Below are positions 22,081-34,048 of a stretch of DNA of 64,000 nt, one piece after another. Source of the stretch: Delphinella strobiligena (lineage: Eukaryota; Ascomycota; Dothideomycetes; Dothideales; Dothioraceae); NCBI GenBank assembly GCA_009982845.1, contig JAADKB010000012.1:248001-312000 (forward strand), given 5' to 3'. How positions within the stretch are numbered: the stretch's first letter is position 1; every line of letters starts with the position of its first letter. A program made the translations under genes and the position numbers. The notes under the pieces are model-generated. The model was given only the letters and a program-made list of their open reading frames with translations. It had not been told where the DNA came from and made no database searches.

Positions 22081-25000
22081 AGGAAGGGATGTTGGCCTTG
22101 TAGAGGGAAGGGGAAGGGCAGAGAGGAAGACAAGGAAGCTAAAGAGGAGGACGTGGTAGGAATATACAGAAGACAAGAACTGGAGATGTACGCGACATAT
22201 AGCAAGACCAAGGACAAGCAAGGCCAAAGGACAAGATGAACGACTCGAAATACCAGAGATTTTGCTACAATGACAAAACAAGCTAGAGCCAAAGGTGAAA
22301 CTATTGAAAACAACAGAGGCTTAGGATACCATTGTCATGCCATTTACAACCATCACTCAACTACACGTAGAGCGTATACAAAGCGAAGCCGAACTCGAAT
22401 GCACACCACGAGATGTGACGTAGGTAGTTCTGTTTACACCCACCTCAGTTCTCCTCAGACAACAGGCTGGCACGGTCTTGATGGTTGACCTATGGCGAGG
22501 ACTTTATTGACTGCTTCTGTAGGATTGTCTAGTGCGTCAAGAATGTGCGAGGGATTTTTGAGTTGAAGTCTACGCGCCCTGTGTCTGTGGGTCTCGGTGT
22601 TTGCTGACCGAGAGTGAAGCTTCTTGATACCTAGTATCCTTTTTTGAATTTTCTAGCATCTGACAACCTTTTCTTTACGAGTTTAGATACAGCTATTGGT
22701 CTGTGTCTCAATTATTTGCACAGGCTTTCTACCTTTGCCGTTGCGAGATGTCATTTCACTTTTGGCTTGTCCTTGTTCATCTTCTGAGGAGGGTTTGTGC
22801 TTGTTGATTTAGCAGGAAGAGACACAGAGCATAGCTTCGTGTTTGACATGAATCAAGCACTCGGGCTATGAATGAATCAAGGCGACAACACACTATGCAT
22901 ACTTGAGGATGGCGAGTAGGTCACATGCACTGGATGAACAGGTGACCCAGACTTCAGTTTGAAGGCGCAGCTAGAGTACTAGCCATTGTTGTATTTGCCA
23001 AACAAAGTAAGCTCGCTACACAGGGGCAGCGTACGGATCCGCAGATCGATGACTTGAAAAAACAAAATAGCAACCACGTCACACGGAGTGGTACTGTCGT
23101 CGATGACGCATATGAGCAAGCTTGCGTTCATGCTTGAACTTGCTGCAGTGAGCGACTAGACCACAGCCGGACTAAGAATGAAGAGCGATTCATAATTGAA
23201 TATCGTCTGACTAGAATATATACCAGTGTCAATTCTATGCTCGAAGCATGAAGCTGAATAATCTCGATGTCAATTTGCTGTCTGACCTCTCGGCATGCAC
23301 GCCGGCCGTCTCGAGCTAATGGACTACTTTTGCATATCATGCATCGCCGTAGTCTTGATTATGAACACTCAGCTGGTGACTCGTCCACTCCAAACAGGTA
23401 CTGAGACACCGGGGACGGCGATGGATTGATGGTAGCAGCCAGAACAGAATTCAAGAAGACGAACGGAAATGCAGCCTGAGAAATGCTATCCTGTTTAGTA
23501 AGTGCATACCGTGGCTCACGCTCTGCAGTGCTCAAGATCGACATCTATTGATTTGGCAGCTTGGAACGCTAGTCCGTGACGGCTTCGGAACTTCCATAAC
23601 TTGAAAAAACTTTTTGCTCTAGCTATTAACTACCTGCAGACTGACATATCTTGGTAAAGCCCAGATCCCCTTTATACATTGTAACGAAGACCGTAACAAA
23701 TCCAGGTTCACGAGCAAGCAGGTGAAAGTCTACGCAGCTGCACAACTCAGCACAATTGAGGAAGAGGACGTTCTAGTAATACGTTAGTGGTAACATTAAC
23801 TGTTGAGCGAGAAATCATCTTATCTTTCGGGGAACGCGAATAAAGATTCCTCGCCAATGACTGATCTTCTTTGGCTTCGCCTACAATCCGTTTTTCTGCA
23901 TCGTTTCTTTTCAATACCAGAATACTGACTAAGGCTCTGAAGCTGACTACATTAGCAATTTTGATGGGATTAGAGGGGTTCGGGATGACCGAATCGAAAA
24001 ATATCTCCTTGCCTCTACTGGGGTTGAGAGAATTACCAGTACACCCTGTATCTTGTTACGGAAATCTAAAGTGTTCGTGGATTTGACGACACGCGGATGG
24101 ATTGGGCAGGGGTATGCTGGATACAGCGCTGCTTGAATTGTAGTACATGCGACTGCTACCATCAACCATATCATTGAATGCATCCTCATCACCAGATTGG
24201 CGGTTAGCCTCCAGCACTCGATTACGTTTTTGCGCTGATTCTACTCCTGCTGAACAATTTCATATCTATCGAAATCGGCATGATGAATACATTGACCGTG
24301 ATGACTTCTTGAGGATCAAAGGTCGGCTTGAAAGTATATGTAGCTGTGGTTGACCCGAACTCCTTGCGGAGTAGAGAGCTATGGTTGATACCATATGCCC
24401 TATATGCTTAAAATTGAAGGCTAACTCGTCGAGAAGGGGTTGTCCTGGCTTTGACGGATCACCAGACTTCTGAAAACATCTGGACGTGACAAGCCTAGAT
24501 ATCGTTGACGCTACCGAGGCCGGTACCAAACTGGATTCATAGGGGGCCCATAGCAGGCGGATGACCGTCAAGGACATCTCCAGGATATTCACTCAATGGA
24601 ACTGTTCCTAGTTGCGGACTACAACAAGCAACCAAAACATTGATAGCATTTTCTTATGTGATGGTCAAGAACATATAATTTCTGCATGCCGACCAAGGGG
24701 TTGCATCATCATTGCAAAGCATTGGTATACCGCTATCTGGAACGTTTGCATTCCTGTAGAACGGATTGTTGCAGAGGTTGTTCCGGTTGTTGACTAGGTC
24801 TGGTGGATCCTGCTTTCGGTCAATAAGTTTCGTCCTCTGATGTATCCGAATATTTACAAGATCGTCACTCGCAGGTATTGATTCTTTGAGTCAATGCCAA
24901 AGGCAATAACAGCCTGGCACAAGACAGCAAGGTCATAGCAACTGACCGTCTTGCTTGCTTCAGTTGCACTCCTGCGAGATCATAAAACCAAAGGTCTAAT

Positions 25001-27166
25001 CAACGTTTACCGCCGCTGGTGTCAGCAAATGGGGAACGGAATGTTTCTTTGCCGCTAATGTACTTGGACAATCCCATGAAAGTTTCATACTCCAAGCGAT
25101 CATCGTTGAGCATAGTCCTGACCGCAAATGCTGCCCAATTGTTGGCATCGGCGTACATCCAAGTCGGAAAGTCTTCGCCTCGTGCAAAAGAGCAAGTGGA
25201 ATACCCGAGATATCGTAAAAGCAGGGCAAGTTTGTTGGTAGCACAGAAGCTTCAACCGTTATTTGACACTGGTATTGTGGCTGATCGGTTCCTGTGCCTT
25301 TCTTGAGCCGCCCTGCAATACGCCACAGTAGATTCTCTACAATTCCGCCTGGAAGACCATTGGCAGTTTGGCGTTTTGAGTGTCAAAGTGCCAAGTTCGT
25401 GTCTTCCTATGATGAGAAATCTTAGTTAAAGACCAAAACTGTTCCCAAAGTTGCGGTCACAGTATTTGACAGCGTCACGGAAGCCAAAGTCGCTATCCCT
25501 AAGTTGGAGAGAACGCAAGCAAATATGGTATCTTTGGCTGTTGCTGTTGGAAAGACTTTCTTATCTTCGACCTCCCAGATAGGTTTTTCACTAAGGCCAT
25601 AATAGCATGTTGAATGGTTGGCCATATGATCATAGAGCGGGTAGTTCAGCTGTGATATGTGTATGGCCCTGATGGATTCGATCGGTACTGGGGCTGCCAC
25701 TCTGGTGGCGAAGATGGTATGAGAGTCAGAGACTAGAAGTTCTTGAGCGCAGTGAAAAGCAATAATTCTCCTTCTAGCAGAACTTGAAGGAGTCTTTCAA
25801 GTGATGGTTCAAGTGATGGTATGTATGGTAGCGAGATGATTGACCAAGGCTCAAATATGATCTGGCATTTGGTGTCGGGCAGGCGGATTCAACATTTTTG
25901 TGCCTAGTTCTGGATTCGTTGTTGTCAATGAAGCTTCTCTCTAACGAAAGTCGACTGGTCTAGTGTGGATACCCATGCGAAGAGGCTGACGGCTGGGAAA
26001 CGTTCATCGAGGCGATCAACCCTTGCCGGGAACTCGTAATATTCCTCTCCTAGTTAGCAGTAAGTCCGTCAGCACTCAAAGTACCGCCTTTTATACAAGT
26101 CCGAGGACAATATGCGCTAGTGGCTTCATGCTCAGCCCATTACCGATAGCTGTGTGGTTAGATGTAAGTGTAACTGACATGCAGCAAGAGCTGATGATAG
26201 TGTCGAGGCTTTGCACCATTGGGTTCGTCTCACTTGAAAGCAGAACTTGTCGTTGCTCGGCTCGCAACAGCACGCACACAGTGTGCCGTACTGTGCTTTT
26301 TGGTAGGATATCTAAGACTGCAGTCTTGCACATCGACAAGTCTCCCTGGTGTATCAGAGATACATAGACCTAAGATGACATATCGAATTCAGGGGCCCTC
26401 AAGTGTCAAGCGTGCCATGCAATCTTTTTGGTGTTGCTGTGAAACGATGCCATAGGAGCAGTGACATGCTGTAGTCCAATAAGCTCACTGAAGGAGACAC
26501 GACTAAAGCATGTCTCAGATACAGGATGCGGGGCCTTGGTGAAGGGTCAGAATGGCTCCTTGATATAGATGTTCAACTCATGTCGCATTGCCACTGAGCT
26601 GCAACAACATCGTCGATGACTGAAGGAAGCCCTGGAGATCTCGTACTGCTAAGGGAATGCTCAGCTGAGCGTTGAAGGGAAAAGCCTGAGACAGATCGCA
26701 TGTTGAAGAAGCTGAACCGAACATGACAAGGGATATGGAAGCGGTGAATGAGGCAGTCAGCTGTGGCTTAGCTGAGCTGAGTATCTGTATCAACGGTAGG
26801 AGGTATCAATATGTTTCAGAGTTGCTTTTTCGACCAATAAGCCGCTCCGCGCTACGAAAGGGAAAGACCGTATCGTCCCTGCCTTTGTAGTTCCAGTGCC
26901 TTGGCGAAGCATGGCGTTCATACCCCTCTTGCTCGCATCTGTGATGGCTCATACATGGTGGAGTCTAGAAACTTGAAGACTAGAAAGAACAGAAAGAACA
27001 GGACAAACGACAGTATTGCATTTACTAGACCAAAATGCGGTGAAAGCTTGAGTCTATAAAGCGGACATGGTCGACCCCATCGATTTCCAAATACAATACT
27101 CGAAACATACTTTGATCATAACATCGAGCCTTGAAAATTTTCCCAAGATATCTTCTTGACGAGAAC
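22081..27166. other. Gene-poor 5 kb region with minus-strand coding traces
   Basis: No complete gene can be built. On the minus strand, several stretches read like protein but in different frames and without connecting splice sites that I trust (about 24050-24245, 24640-24870 and 25010-25225, listed separately). The rest appears noncoding. Confidence 0.35.
24050..25225 (-). pseudogene. Unidentified minus-strand gene or gene remnant
   Basis: Three protein-like segments lie in order on the minus strand. The first (about 25225-25010) contains GEDFPTWMYADANNWAAFAV and then MLNDDRLEYETFMGLSKYI. The second (about 24870-24640) contains LVNIRIHQRTKLIDRKQD and NNLCNNPFYRNANVPDSG, ending CNDDATPWSACRNYM. 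The third (about 24245-24050) contains RNRVLEANRQSGDEDAFNDM. They are separated by stops and frame changes. Cys, Trp and Asn content suggests a secreted protein. The YADANNWAAFA segment loosely recalls the region after the zinc-binding Asp of fungal aspzincin proteases, but I see no HExxH in frame. It could be an intron-rich gene I failed to splice or a decayed one. Confidence 0.3.
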
Positions 27167-27900
27167 ATGCCTGGCCCACATCGCCAATTGACTGTCGAGG
27201 CTGACGTCCCTACGCTGAGAATGCTGAGTTCTAACCAGCACCAGCTTCAAGTGGCTAAAAGCGTTGTAGGCCCCGACGGGAAGCGTGAGTCAATGCGTCC
27301 ACGTATATTGGTTGATCTGGAAAACAATTCAGTCTAATCGTTACTTTCACAGTCTCATACAACGTTGTCTGGCAGTCCAAAGCTCTTCAGCCGTTTGTCG
27401 ACATCAAATGGGAGCCTGACTATGGCCTGAACTGGACTGCAGACGGCCTGGGAGATGGCGTCTCAATCACTCTTCGCAGCATTTGGCAGGCATGTAAGCC
27501 TGGCGAAATCTATGACATTGACACAACTGGTGTCTTTGTCAAGTCTGCAGCAACACCAGTCCCAAAGTACTTGGCAATCGGCAAGAATCAGTATCATACC
27601 GATGACTCCCCAGAGGGAATTCATGTTGTGGTGGGCATACGCAACAAGGCTGGTAGCTTCAATCCCATCTATGTCAGCCCTGTGGCCATGGGTAAAGGCA
27701 TGAATGGTAGTTTCCAGCCACAGGAGTCACTTCAGTGGTGGTACTCCTCGAGTTCCAAGTCTGCCACCATATTCTCCAGCATAGATTCCCCGCCGGGCAC
27801 AGGCGACTTTTCCGCGCCAGATGCGGCGACCAAGACCTACAAGAAAAAATCGCAATATGATTACGAGGCCGGAAAATGGCACACAGACCCCATGCCGTAA
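27167..27900 (+). CDS. Unknown fungal protein, tandem family copy 1
   Basis: Two exons (intron 27285-27352, GTGAGT..CACAG) give 221 residues starting MPGPHRQLTVEADV. The body contains SYNVVWQSKALQPFVD, WEPDYGLNWT, SIWQACKPGEIYDIDTTGVF, KYLAIGKNQYH, IHVVVGIRNKAGSFNPIYV and QPQESLQWWYSSSSKS, ending in a charged tail. No signal peptide or membrane helix is visible and I do not recognise the family. The next locus about 0.75 kb downstream encodes a clear paralogue with the same motif order, so this is a tandem duplication. The alternating aromatic/polar pattern suggests a beta-sandwich fold; that is inference. Confidence 0.6.
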
Positions 27901-28633
27901 ATATGTTACAGGCAGGTATGTTAGACAAAAGCATGAGAGAAGACCAAAAAGTACTAACTAGATTGACAATAGCAGGTAAACTTAGCGGACAACATCCGGA
28001 TCTGACGTAAAGAGCTGGTTCGTTCGCAAGTTTTCGTCCTTGGTTGTGGTCGGAACCCGAGTCATTGATATTTCTTGCCTTTTGTGTTTTGTGTCTGGTC
28101 AATCATTACGAACGAAATCCACCACAGCCTGATGATGGCTTATCTGTCACTCTTTTGCCCCTTGTTGTAGGAGATATTGAATCTACAGTGTCTGCGTTGC
28201 ATTATCTTAGTGCTTACTACACATGAACCTGTATATCGCCGAGACAGGATGTTGAATGGCAATCCTAGCATGTAATTAGCAAGCAAGTACACTCTTGTTT
28301 TAAATGTCATTGTTCCCATCACTCAATGCCTTGGCATTATCATTGTATTAGAGTCATTCGAGTAGCTCATCATACCTTTCAGACCTTTACCTCCCAAGGC
28401 TATCGATCAATGCTCTTGGGCTTTCATTGCGGAGCGCAACCTCACACGAACCCCGTCATGCTGCACGCTATAGCTCCCCTGAGCTCAAGACTCCTCAGGA
28501 CGTACATTCGACCACAGTTTGGATTTCCCACCGATCTCCTCAACCGAACATCTAGAGTAACAACCACAAGCTCCAGCTTGCGTGCAGCAGATTTTTCGTA
28601 TGCACTCCTCTCTGGGCGAACAATGATAAAGGC
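27901..28633. other. Spacer between tandem paralogues
   Basis: No gene is supported. Missing 5' exon sequence of the second copy may lie here; I found no convincing ATG exon. Confidence 0.35.
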
Positions 28634-29405
28634 TTGAAGACGATTGTAATACGTCAAGATCAGAATGAGCTACAGAAGCTTTCCAAAGGCCACTTCCGCT
28701 TGTGTCTTGCTCAGACGTTCCTCTCCAAGGGCGTTGCTGTTTCGAACGTCGTCTGGAAGTCGTTCAACCTCGCTCCACAGATGCCAGTAAGCTGGCGACC
28801 CTCTTCCTACGCTTTGAGTTGGACGGATTACCTGCCTGATAGCCCTACGGAAGCCATAAATCTCAATGGACTATGGCAACCCTGTAGGCCAGGCGAAGCG
28901 TACAACCTAGATACCTCTGGTGTTTGGTCAGCTTCGACGATAGATCCCAAGCCAGGAATGTTGATGGTGGGGATCAATCGATTCCAAAATGACAACGGAA
29001 CGGGACCTTTCGTCGTCCTAAGGCTGGAAGGAGTGACGAAGGGGCAATTTGACAGCGTAGGACAAGCACAACCGCATTTTTGCATTTTGTCTCATGCTTC
29101 TACTTGATAGAGATTGTTTAACTCTGTTCATATTGACTGATTGTTTGCCGCAGGTCTTTGTAAACCGAGTAGAACTTGGCGTGAACATGTCGGCCTGGAT
29201 TCAACCTTCAGAGGTGGTACAGTGGCGGTATGAGGCAGGGCCGAAGTCAATTAATATCCTGTCAGACGTGGGTAGCAAGGACGCTATAACTCCAATTGAG
29301 AAAAAGACACGACAGGCGAGGATTCCATTTCCAGTACCTACGACTATGATAACGGTCGATGGATCACACACTGATTTTGTGCCATTACTTCACTACTCAA
29401 TTTGA
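28634..29405 (+). CDS. Unknown fungal protein, tandem family copy 2 (5' end unresolved)
   Basis: This is a paralogue of the upstream gene with matching blocks in order: VSNVVWKSFNLAPQMPVSW, YALSWTDYL, GLWQPCRPGEAYNLDTSGVW, MLMVGINRFQ, then after an intron at 29057-29153 the segment VFVNRVELGVNMSAW, QPSEVVQWRYEAGPKS. The frame opens at a TTG, not an ATG, and an acceptor-like TTGCTCAG at 28714 could start the exon, so the true start or first exon is not resolved. The intron position differs from copy 1. The C-terminal tails are divergent. It may be a 5'-damaged copy or an expressed gene with an unseen first exon. Confidence 0.5.
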
Positions 29406-29711
29406 TAGCTATATTTTTTTAATAATTACCCCATCACGTCGTCTGCCTTTTTGGAGAAATTGGATCGATTTCAAAGCAATCAATTCTCCGATTTGCGACC
29501 GTCTAACGACGTAAGCGGGGCACCTTATAAACCTTCCACCTCGCGTCATCTAGCTTCTTTATTACAACCCGAACGTCGTCTCCTAGCTTTCTAGTCCAGA
29601 AGATAGAAGTGTATATCGTACTTTGACATATCTCACTAAACGCGAAATACAACTCGAGCACAGGCAAAAGTCCAAGATATCTCCCTCCCTACAGTGTCTC
29701 TATACTTCATC

Positions 29712-30989
29712 ATGCCCGCCAAGATCTTCATGTAAAGCTCCCCAGCAGACAACCATACCTATTAAATACAAGACCACCATATCTGATATTCAAACAGTCT
29801 AGGAGCCACTGGCTACATCGGTGGTGATGCTCTCTATGCCATTGCTCACGCCCATCCTGAATATGAAATCACTGCTCTTGTCCGCAACAGTGAGAAGGGT
29901 GCTCAGGTCGCTAGCCAATACCCCAAGACCAAGCTTGTATACGGGGACACTGACTCGGCCGATTTGATCGCTGAGGAGGTGCACAAGGCTGATATCATCT
30001 TGCGTGAGTCTTTGCCCTTTGCCACCAGACAATTACATTTCCTGCTATAGTCTTCGGTAACGAGATGATGGTCACCTTCTCGGATAACAGCATCATGACT
30101 ATTGATCTTTCGATAATGGTATTCCAAAATGCAATACTAATCGCAATATCTCAACACAGACTTTGCAATGTCAGCAGATGACGTATCAGGCACCACATCC
30201 ATCACAAACGCCCTCGCGACCCGCAAAACCCCAGCCTTCTACATCCACTGCAGCGGCACAGGCATCCTCACCTTCGCAGACATAGCCCGAGAATCCTACG
30301 GCACCGCCTCGCAAAACGTCTTCGACGACTGGGACGGCATCAAAGAACTAACCACCCTCCCCGACCACGCCTTACACAGAAACGTAGACAAAATCGTCCT
30401 GGCCGCCGGCGCCACGAACCCGGAAATCGTCAAAACGGCTATCGTCTCTCCCCCGACTATCTACGGACCCGGACGCGGGCCCGGCAAGCAATCTAGTCAT
30501 CAAGTCCCGCAATTGGCGAAGAGGACACTCGAACAGGGGCATGGCATTCAAGTCGGCGAGGGCAAGACTTTCTGGACTTGCATCCACGTGCAGGACGTCT
30601 CGGATCTCTTTCTTAAGCTTACCGAAGCCGCTGCTGCGGGCGGCGGCAACGCGACTTGGGGCCCCGAGGGCTACTACCACGCCGAAAACGGCGACATCAT
30701 CTGGGGTGAAGTCGCGAAACTAGTAGCAAAATCAGCAAAGAAACAAGGTTTCATCAAAGACGACACTGTGATTTCCGTCACTCCTGATGAGGCCAACAAG
30801 TTGGAGCCTTATGGTGCTGTTATCTGGGGTGCTAATTCTAGAGGCAGAGCGTACAGGGCTGGAAAGCTGTTGGGTTGGAAGCCCTCGCATTCTAGTCTTG
30901 AGGAGGAGATCCCGGCGACTGTCGAGGTTGAGGCGAGGAAGTTGGGGCTTGTGCCTGGGCATGCCAAGGTTGCTGCTGGAGATGCTTAG
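29712..30989 (+). CDS. NAD(P)-binding epimerase-like (extended/atypical SDR) protein
   Basis: Three exons with introns at 29732-29797 and 30004-30159 give 351 residues. The start MPAKIFI leads straight into the Rossmann nucleotide loop LGATGYIGGDAL (GxxGxxG), formed across the first splice junction, so the start and splice support each other. Further features are ITALVRNSEKG (strand 2 basic residue, favouring NADP), VYGDTDS, HFAMSADDVSG, and the PTIYGPGRGPG substrate-loop motif. It lacks the classical YxxxK, as in atypical NmrA/epimerase-like SDRs. The substrate is unknown. Codon use becomes strongly GC-rich in the third exon. The second intron (156 nt) is long for this window and could hide a small exon. 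Confidence 0.8.
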
Positions 30990-31547
30990 AGTTGCCTATG
31001 AAGCTTAAGTTGGGTCAGTATGTAAGGCCACGGTATTCTATCAAGCTGAAATCAGAATATTTCGGGATTGGTTTTTGTTCGTGTGATTGTTGAAGAATGT
31101 CAAAGGCTATTTTCGCTGATTTTGGTATCAGAGTATAAGGCGACGACTGAAATTAGATCTCTGCATTTTAGCTCTAGTCCAGAGTATTATTGCAAGTCAG
31201 CTGGCACCTTCACACCAGGCAAAGGGACGAAAATCAAACTCGAACATGCTTGAGAAGAAAGAAATTGTATCGCCATCGTTACAAAAGCAGATGACACCAG
31301 GGAAGTCATTATCCATTTCGTCCAGTCGTGATGCCGCATCAAAACCCATTCAAACCAGCCATCCCAGTCTCCATCCTCTTATTCGGTCCTTTTACTTTCT
31401 CAACTTCTGCCTTCTGATACTTCCTCTTTGGAAGACGCAACCCATGATCTTTCCGCTGATGCTCCTCCAATCATACCGAGACAGATAGCTTTTCTCACAC
31501 CCTGGCACACATGGATGCTTTTCGCGCTCTTCTCTCGGTTTTTGGCA
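30990..31547. other. Convergent intergenic region
   Basis: Separates two convergent genes. Only 3' UTR-type sequence is apparent and I see no gene. Confidence 0.4.
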
Positions 31548-34048
31548 TTACTGATTTCTTTTGTGCTTGCCAAGGGCGGGAGTGCCTCCTTCGAACCATT
31601 TCTTGCATATATTGCATTGTTTTGGCTGTCGAAAAGGAGGCCGAGTACCTGCAGCAGAACAAGTGGACGAGTCGGCAGCAAGAGGATGCTGGTTTCCGGT
31701 GCTGGAAGAGGGGGCCAGGTTCTCAGATTGGAGGTCGTCAAGGTATGCATCGTACTCCGACAGTTTCATGGGTTCCTGACGGCGTGGGACAATGTTGCGA
31801 GCAGTCTTGTATCCAAGGTAAGTCTCGACGAGACCGTAACAAAACTGTGCCGTGTACGATGCTCTCCACTTCATCAATTGGACGGTTATCTCCTCGCGCA
31901 AAGAGACATCGCTACGCAGCGAGAGGTGCTGGACTAGACCGGGAAAGTCGACAATGGTATCATTCTGAATCAACAGCTCGGTATCTCCCAAAGAAATGTT
32001 CGAGTCAGGAGATTTCACTGAGATGATCCAAGAAATATGATGAGCAGCCCAGACCAAGTTTCGCTTGCCGTAAAGCTCTGTGTTTGTGACTCTAGACATC
32101 GGAAGGCCATATGATAATGTACGAACGACTGTGAGAGAAAGTGGGAGGAGAGGACCAAGGATGTGAGGAATAACTTACACAACAAACCAGCGATGACGCA
32201 AGCTGCAATCGCACCCATCATGAGCCAAGATACCAGGATCATTTGCGGATCATCCTCCACGATACCACGAAATCTCTTAACTTCAGGCTGCTCAATTGGA
32301 TCAATTGGCATACTTTCATGGTCATCTGAAGGCACGTCTTCGCTTCCGTGCGAGGTCAGCGGTGGGTCGTCAGGGGGCTTCAACAGTGGATCCCTTGCAT
32401 TTTCAGCTTCCTGTTTCCGCTTTTGCACAGCAAGAACACTATTCCAATGTTCCTCAGGGCCCTCGGAGGTGTAGGAGATTATCTTCTTTCCTTCAAAGAT
32501 CAGGCGTAGGACCATGTCCTGGAACAGGTGCAGGCTTCCTGCGTCGCACTCATCTGTGGAGGGAAGTTCGTCCAGCGCCAATCCCCAGGTCTCTTTCACC
32601 GCATCTCGATAGGTCTGTAGCGCAGATGGCTCATCACGGAAACAGATTTGCCATCTCGAGATGTCTCTGCACAAATCGTCTTCTGTGAGAGCGCTCGGGA
32701 ACGAAGTACCTGTAAAGGCCAGGGTCCATCGTATCGTTATGGCGAGGGTGATGATCATCAAAGCCTCGCCAACGCTTTGTGGAAGGGACCCACTCATGAC
32801 AGCACGCATGGCTTGAAACCCTTTCCTTGAGGCCTTCCTACAGTTTGATGGTATCTCTATCGCCCAGTCTACGTTTTCAGCAGGTTGCAACTTTTGGACG
32901 GCATGTAACACCCTTCCATGTTCTTTGATGAAGTTTTGGCGCATAAAGCTCCTCGTCACAGACATCATCCCATCGAGTTGAGTAAAGAGGGACGTAGAGG
33001 ACGGGAGACAGTCTTGATGATCTTCTTCTTCTTCTTCTTCTTCTTCTTCTTCTTCTTCTTCTTCTTCTTCTTCTTCTTCATCGATTCTGTGGTGATGTCC
33101 GAACTCCTCGAGGTCATGTCCGTACTCACATCGGACACGTTGTGCATCCCGTCCACACTTATCATGTCTTTCTTTGGTCGATAAATCGATAGAATCTGCG
33201 TAGACTAGCGAAACCACTTCCCCATACATTTTGTCAGCTTCAGGTTCCAAAAGCTTTTCCAGAGCGTCCAAGTCCGCATTGGAAGATGCCTGTTGGAATT
33301 TAGCGAAGGCAGTTTCATCCAGATAATCTAGCTCTCTTAGGCGACCGTAGCCGAAACTTTGGTATAGCTGTGCATCTTCAAGCAATCCGTGTATAAGCAG
33401 TTCTAGTTCCGCGGAGTTGTTGTGGCTTTCCTGTGCACGAATGGTCCATTCCCTCAGGCGAGCCTGGGACTGGAGTAGTGGAAAAATGTTGACATAGACT
33501 TCTGTCTCAGACCGTTCCCAGAGATCAAGCTTCGATGAATGCTGTTTTCCAGGAGTATGTGATATGTTCTGGTAGCATTGTAACAAGTCCAGGTCCACCA
33601 ACATTCTCGCAAGAGTAGTCTTGAGAGAGGGTTTGCTGATACAAAGTTGCAGGTGAAGATCTGGCGCTTTTCGGATCGTGAAGAGGGGTTTGAGGACATG
33701 ATTGTGGCATGCGCAAGGACAGGGGCAGGGACGATTCCGCATTCCGTAAACGTTCTCTACCCGGATGGTCTTGCCAAAGTAATCGAACGTACGCTCCTCA
33801 CCACTGTGATATGAGCAGAGTGCTAGAATCTAGAGTCCATGATACACGTACCTCGCCATCTTCTCCCTCAGACGGTACATAAGAGGTTGGGTAGACTTTG
33901 TTCCATTCCAATTCTTGAGAACAGAATGATATGGACAGATCTCTTGGTATTCGGCCCACCTCTTTTCAACTTGGGACGCCAGAGGATTAAAATCTGGGCG
34001 TGCGGCACTCCACACCGTCCACACATTTTTAGGGCTAGTTGTTGTCAT
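31548..34048 (-). CDS. 800-residue fungal membrane protein with poly-Glu tract and C-terminal Zn-finger-like motif
   Basis: Three exons with introns at 33804-33851 (48 nt) and 32129-32178 (50 nt) give 800 residues and close in frame, which supports the model. Features in order: a soluble N-terminus (SPKNVWTVWSAARPDF), a Cys/Pro knot RPCPCPCACHNH near residue 90, a largely helical acidic region, a run of about 20 glutamates encoded by the TTC repeat at 33021-33078, a charged segment (KRFRGIVEDDP), one hydrophobic helix MILVSWLMMGAIAACVIAGL at the second intron, then VTNTELYGKRNLVWAAHHISW and a terminal CNICKKWFEGG..GKHK resembling a C2H2-type half finger. I do not recognise the family. Topology and role are unknown. 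Confidence 0.7.
33021..33078 (+). repeat. TTC trinucleotide microsatellite within coding sequence
   Basis: About 19 consecutive TTC units on the plus strand encode poly-glutamate (GAA) in the minus-strand gene. Slippage would change tract length without shifting frame. Confidence 0.95.

Noticed and set aside
31428..32026. Plus-strand frames of about 170 codons near 31.5-32.0 kb
   Set aside because: They oppose the third exon of the 800-residue minus-strand gene, whose splices and frame are consistent.
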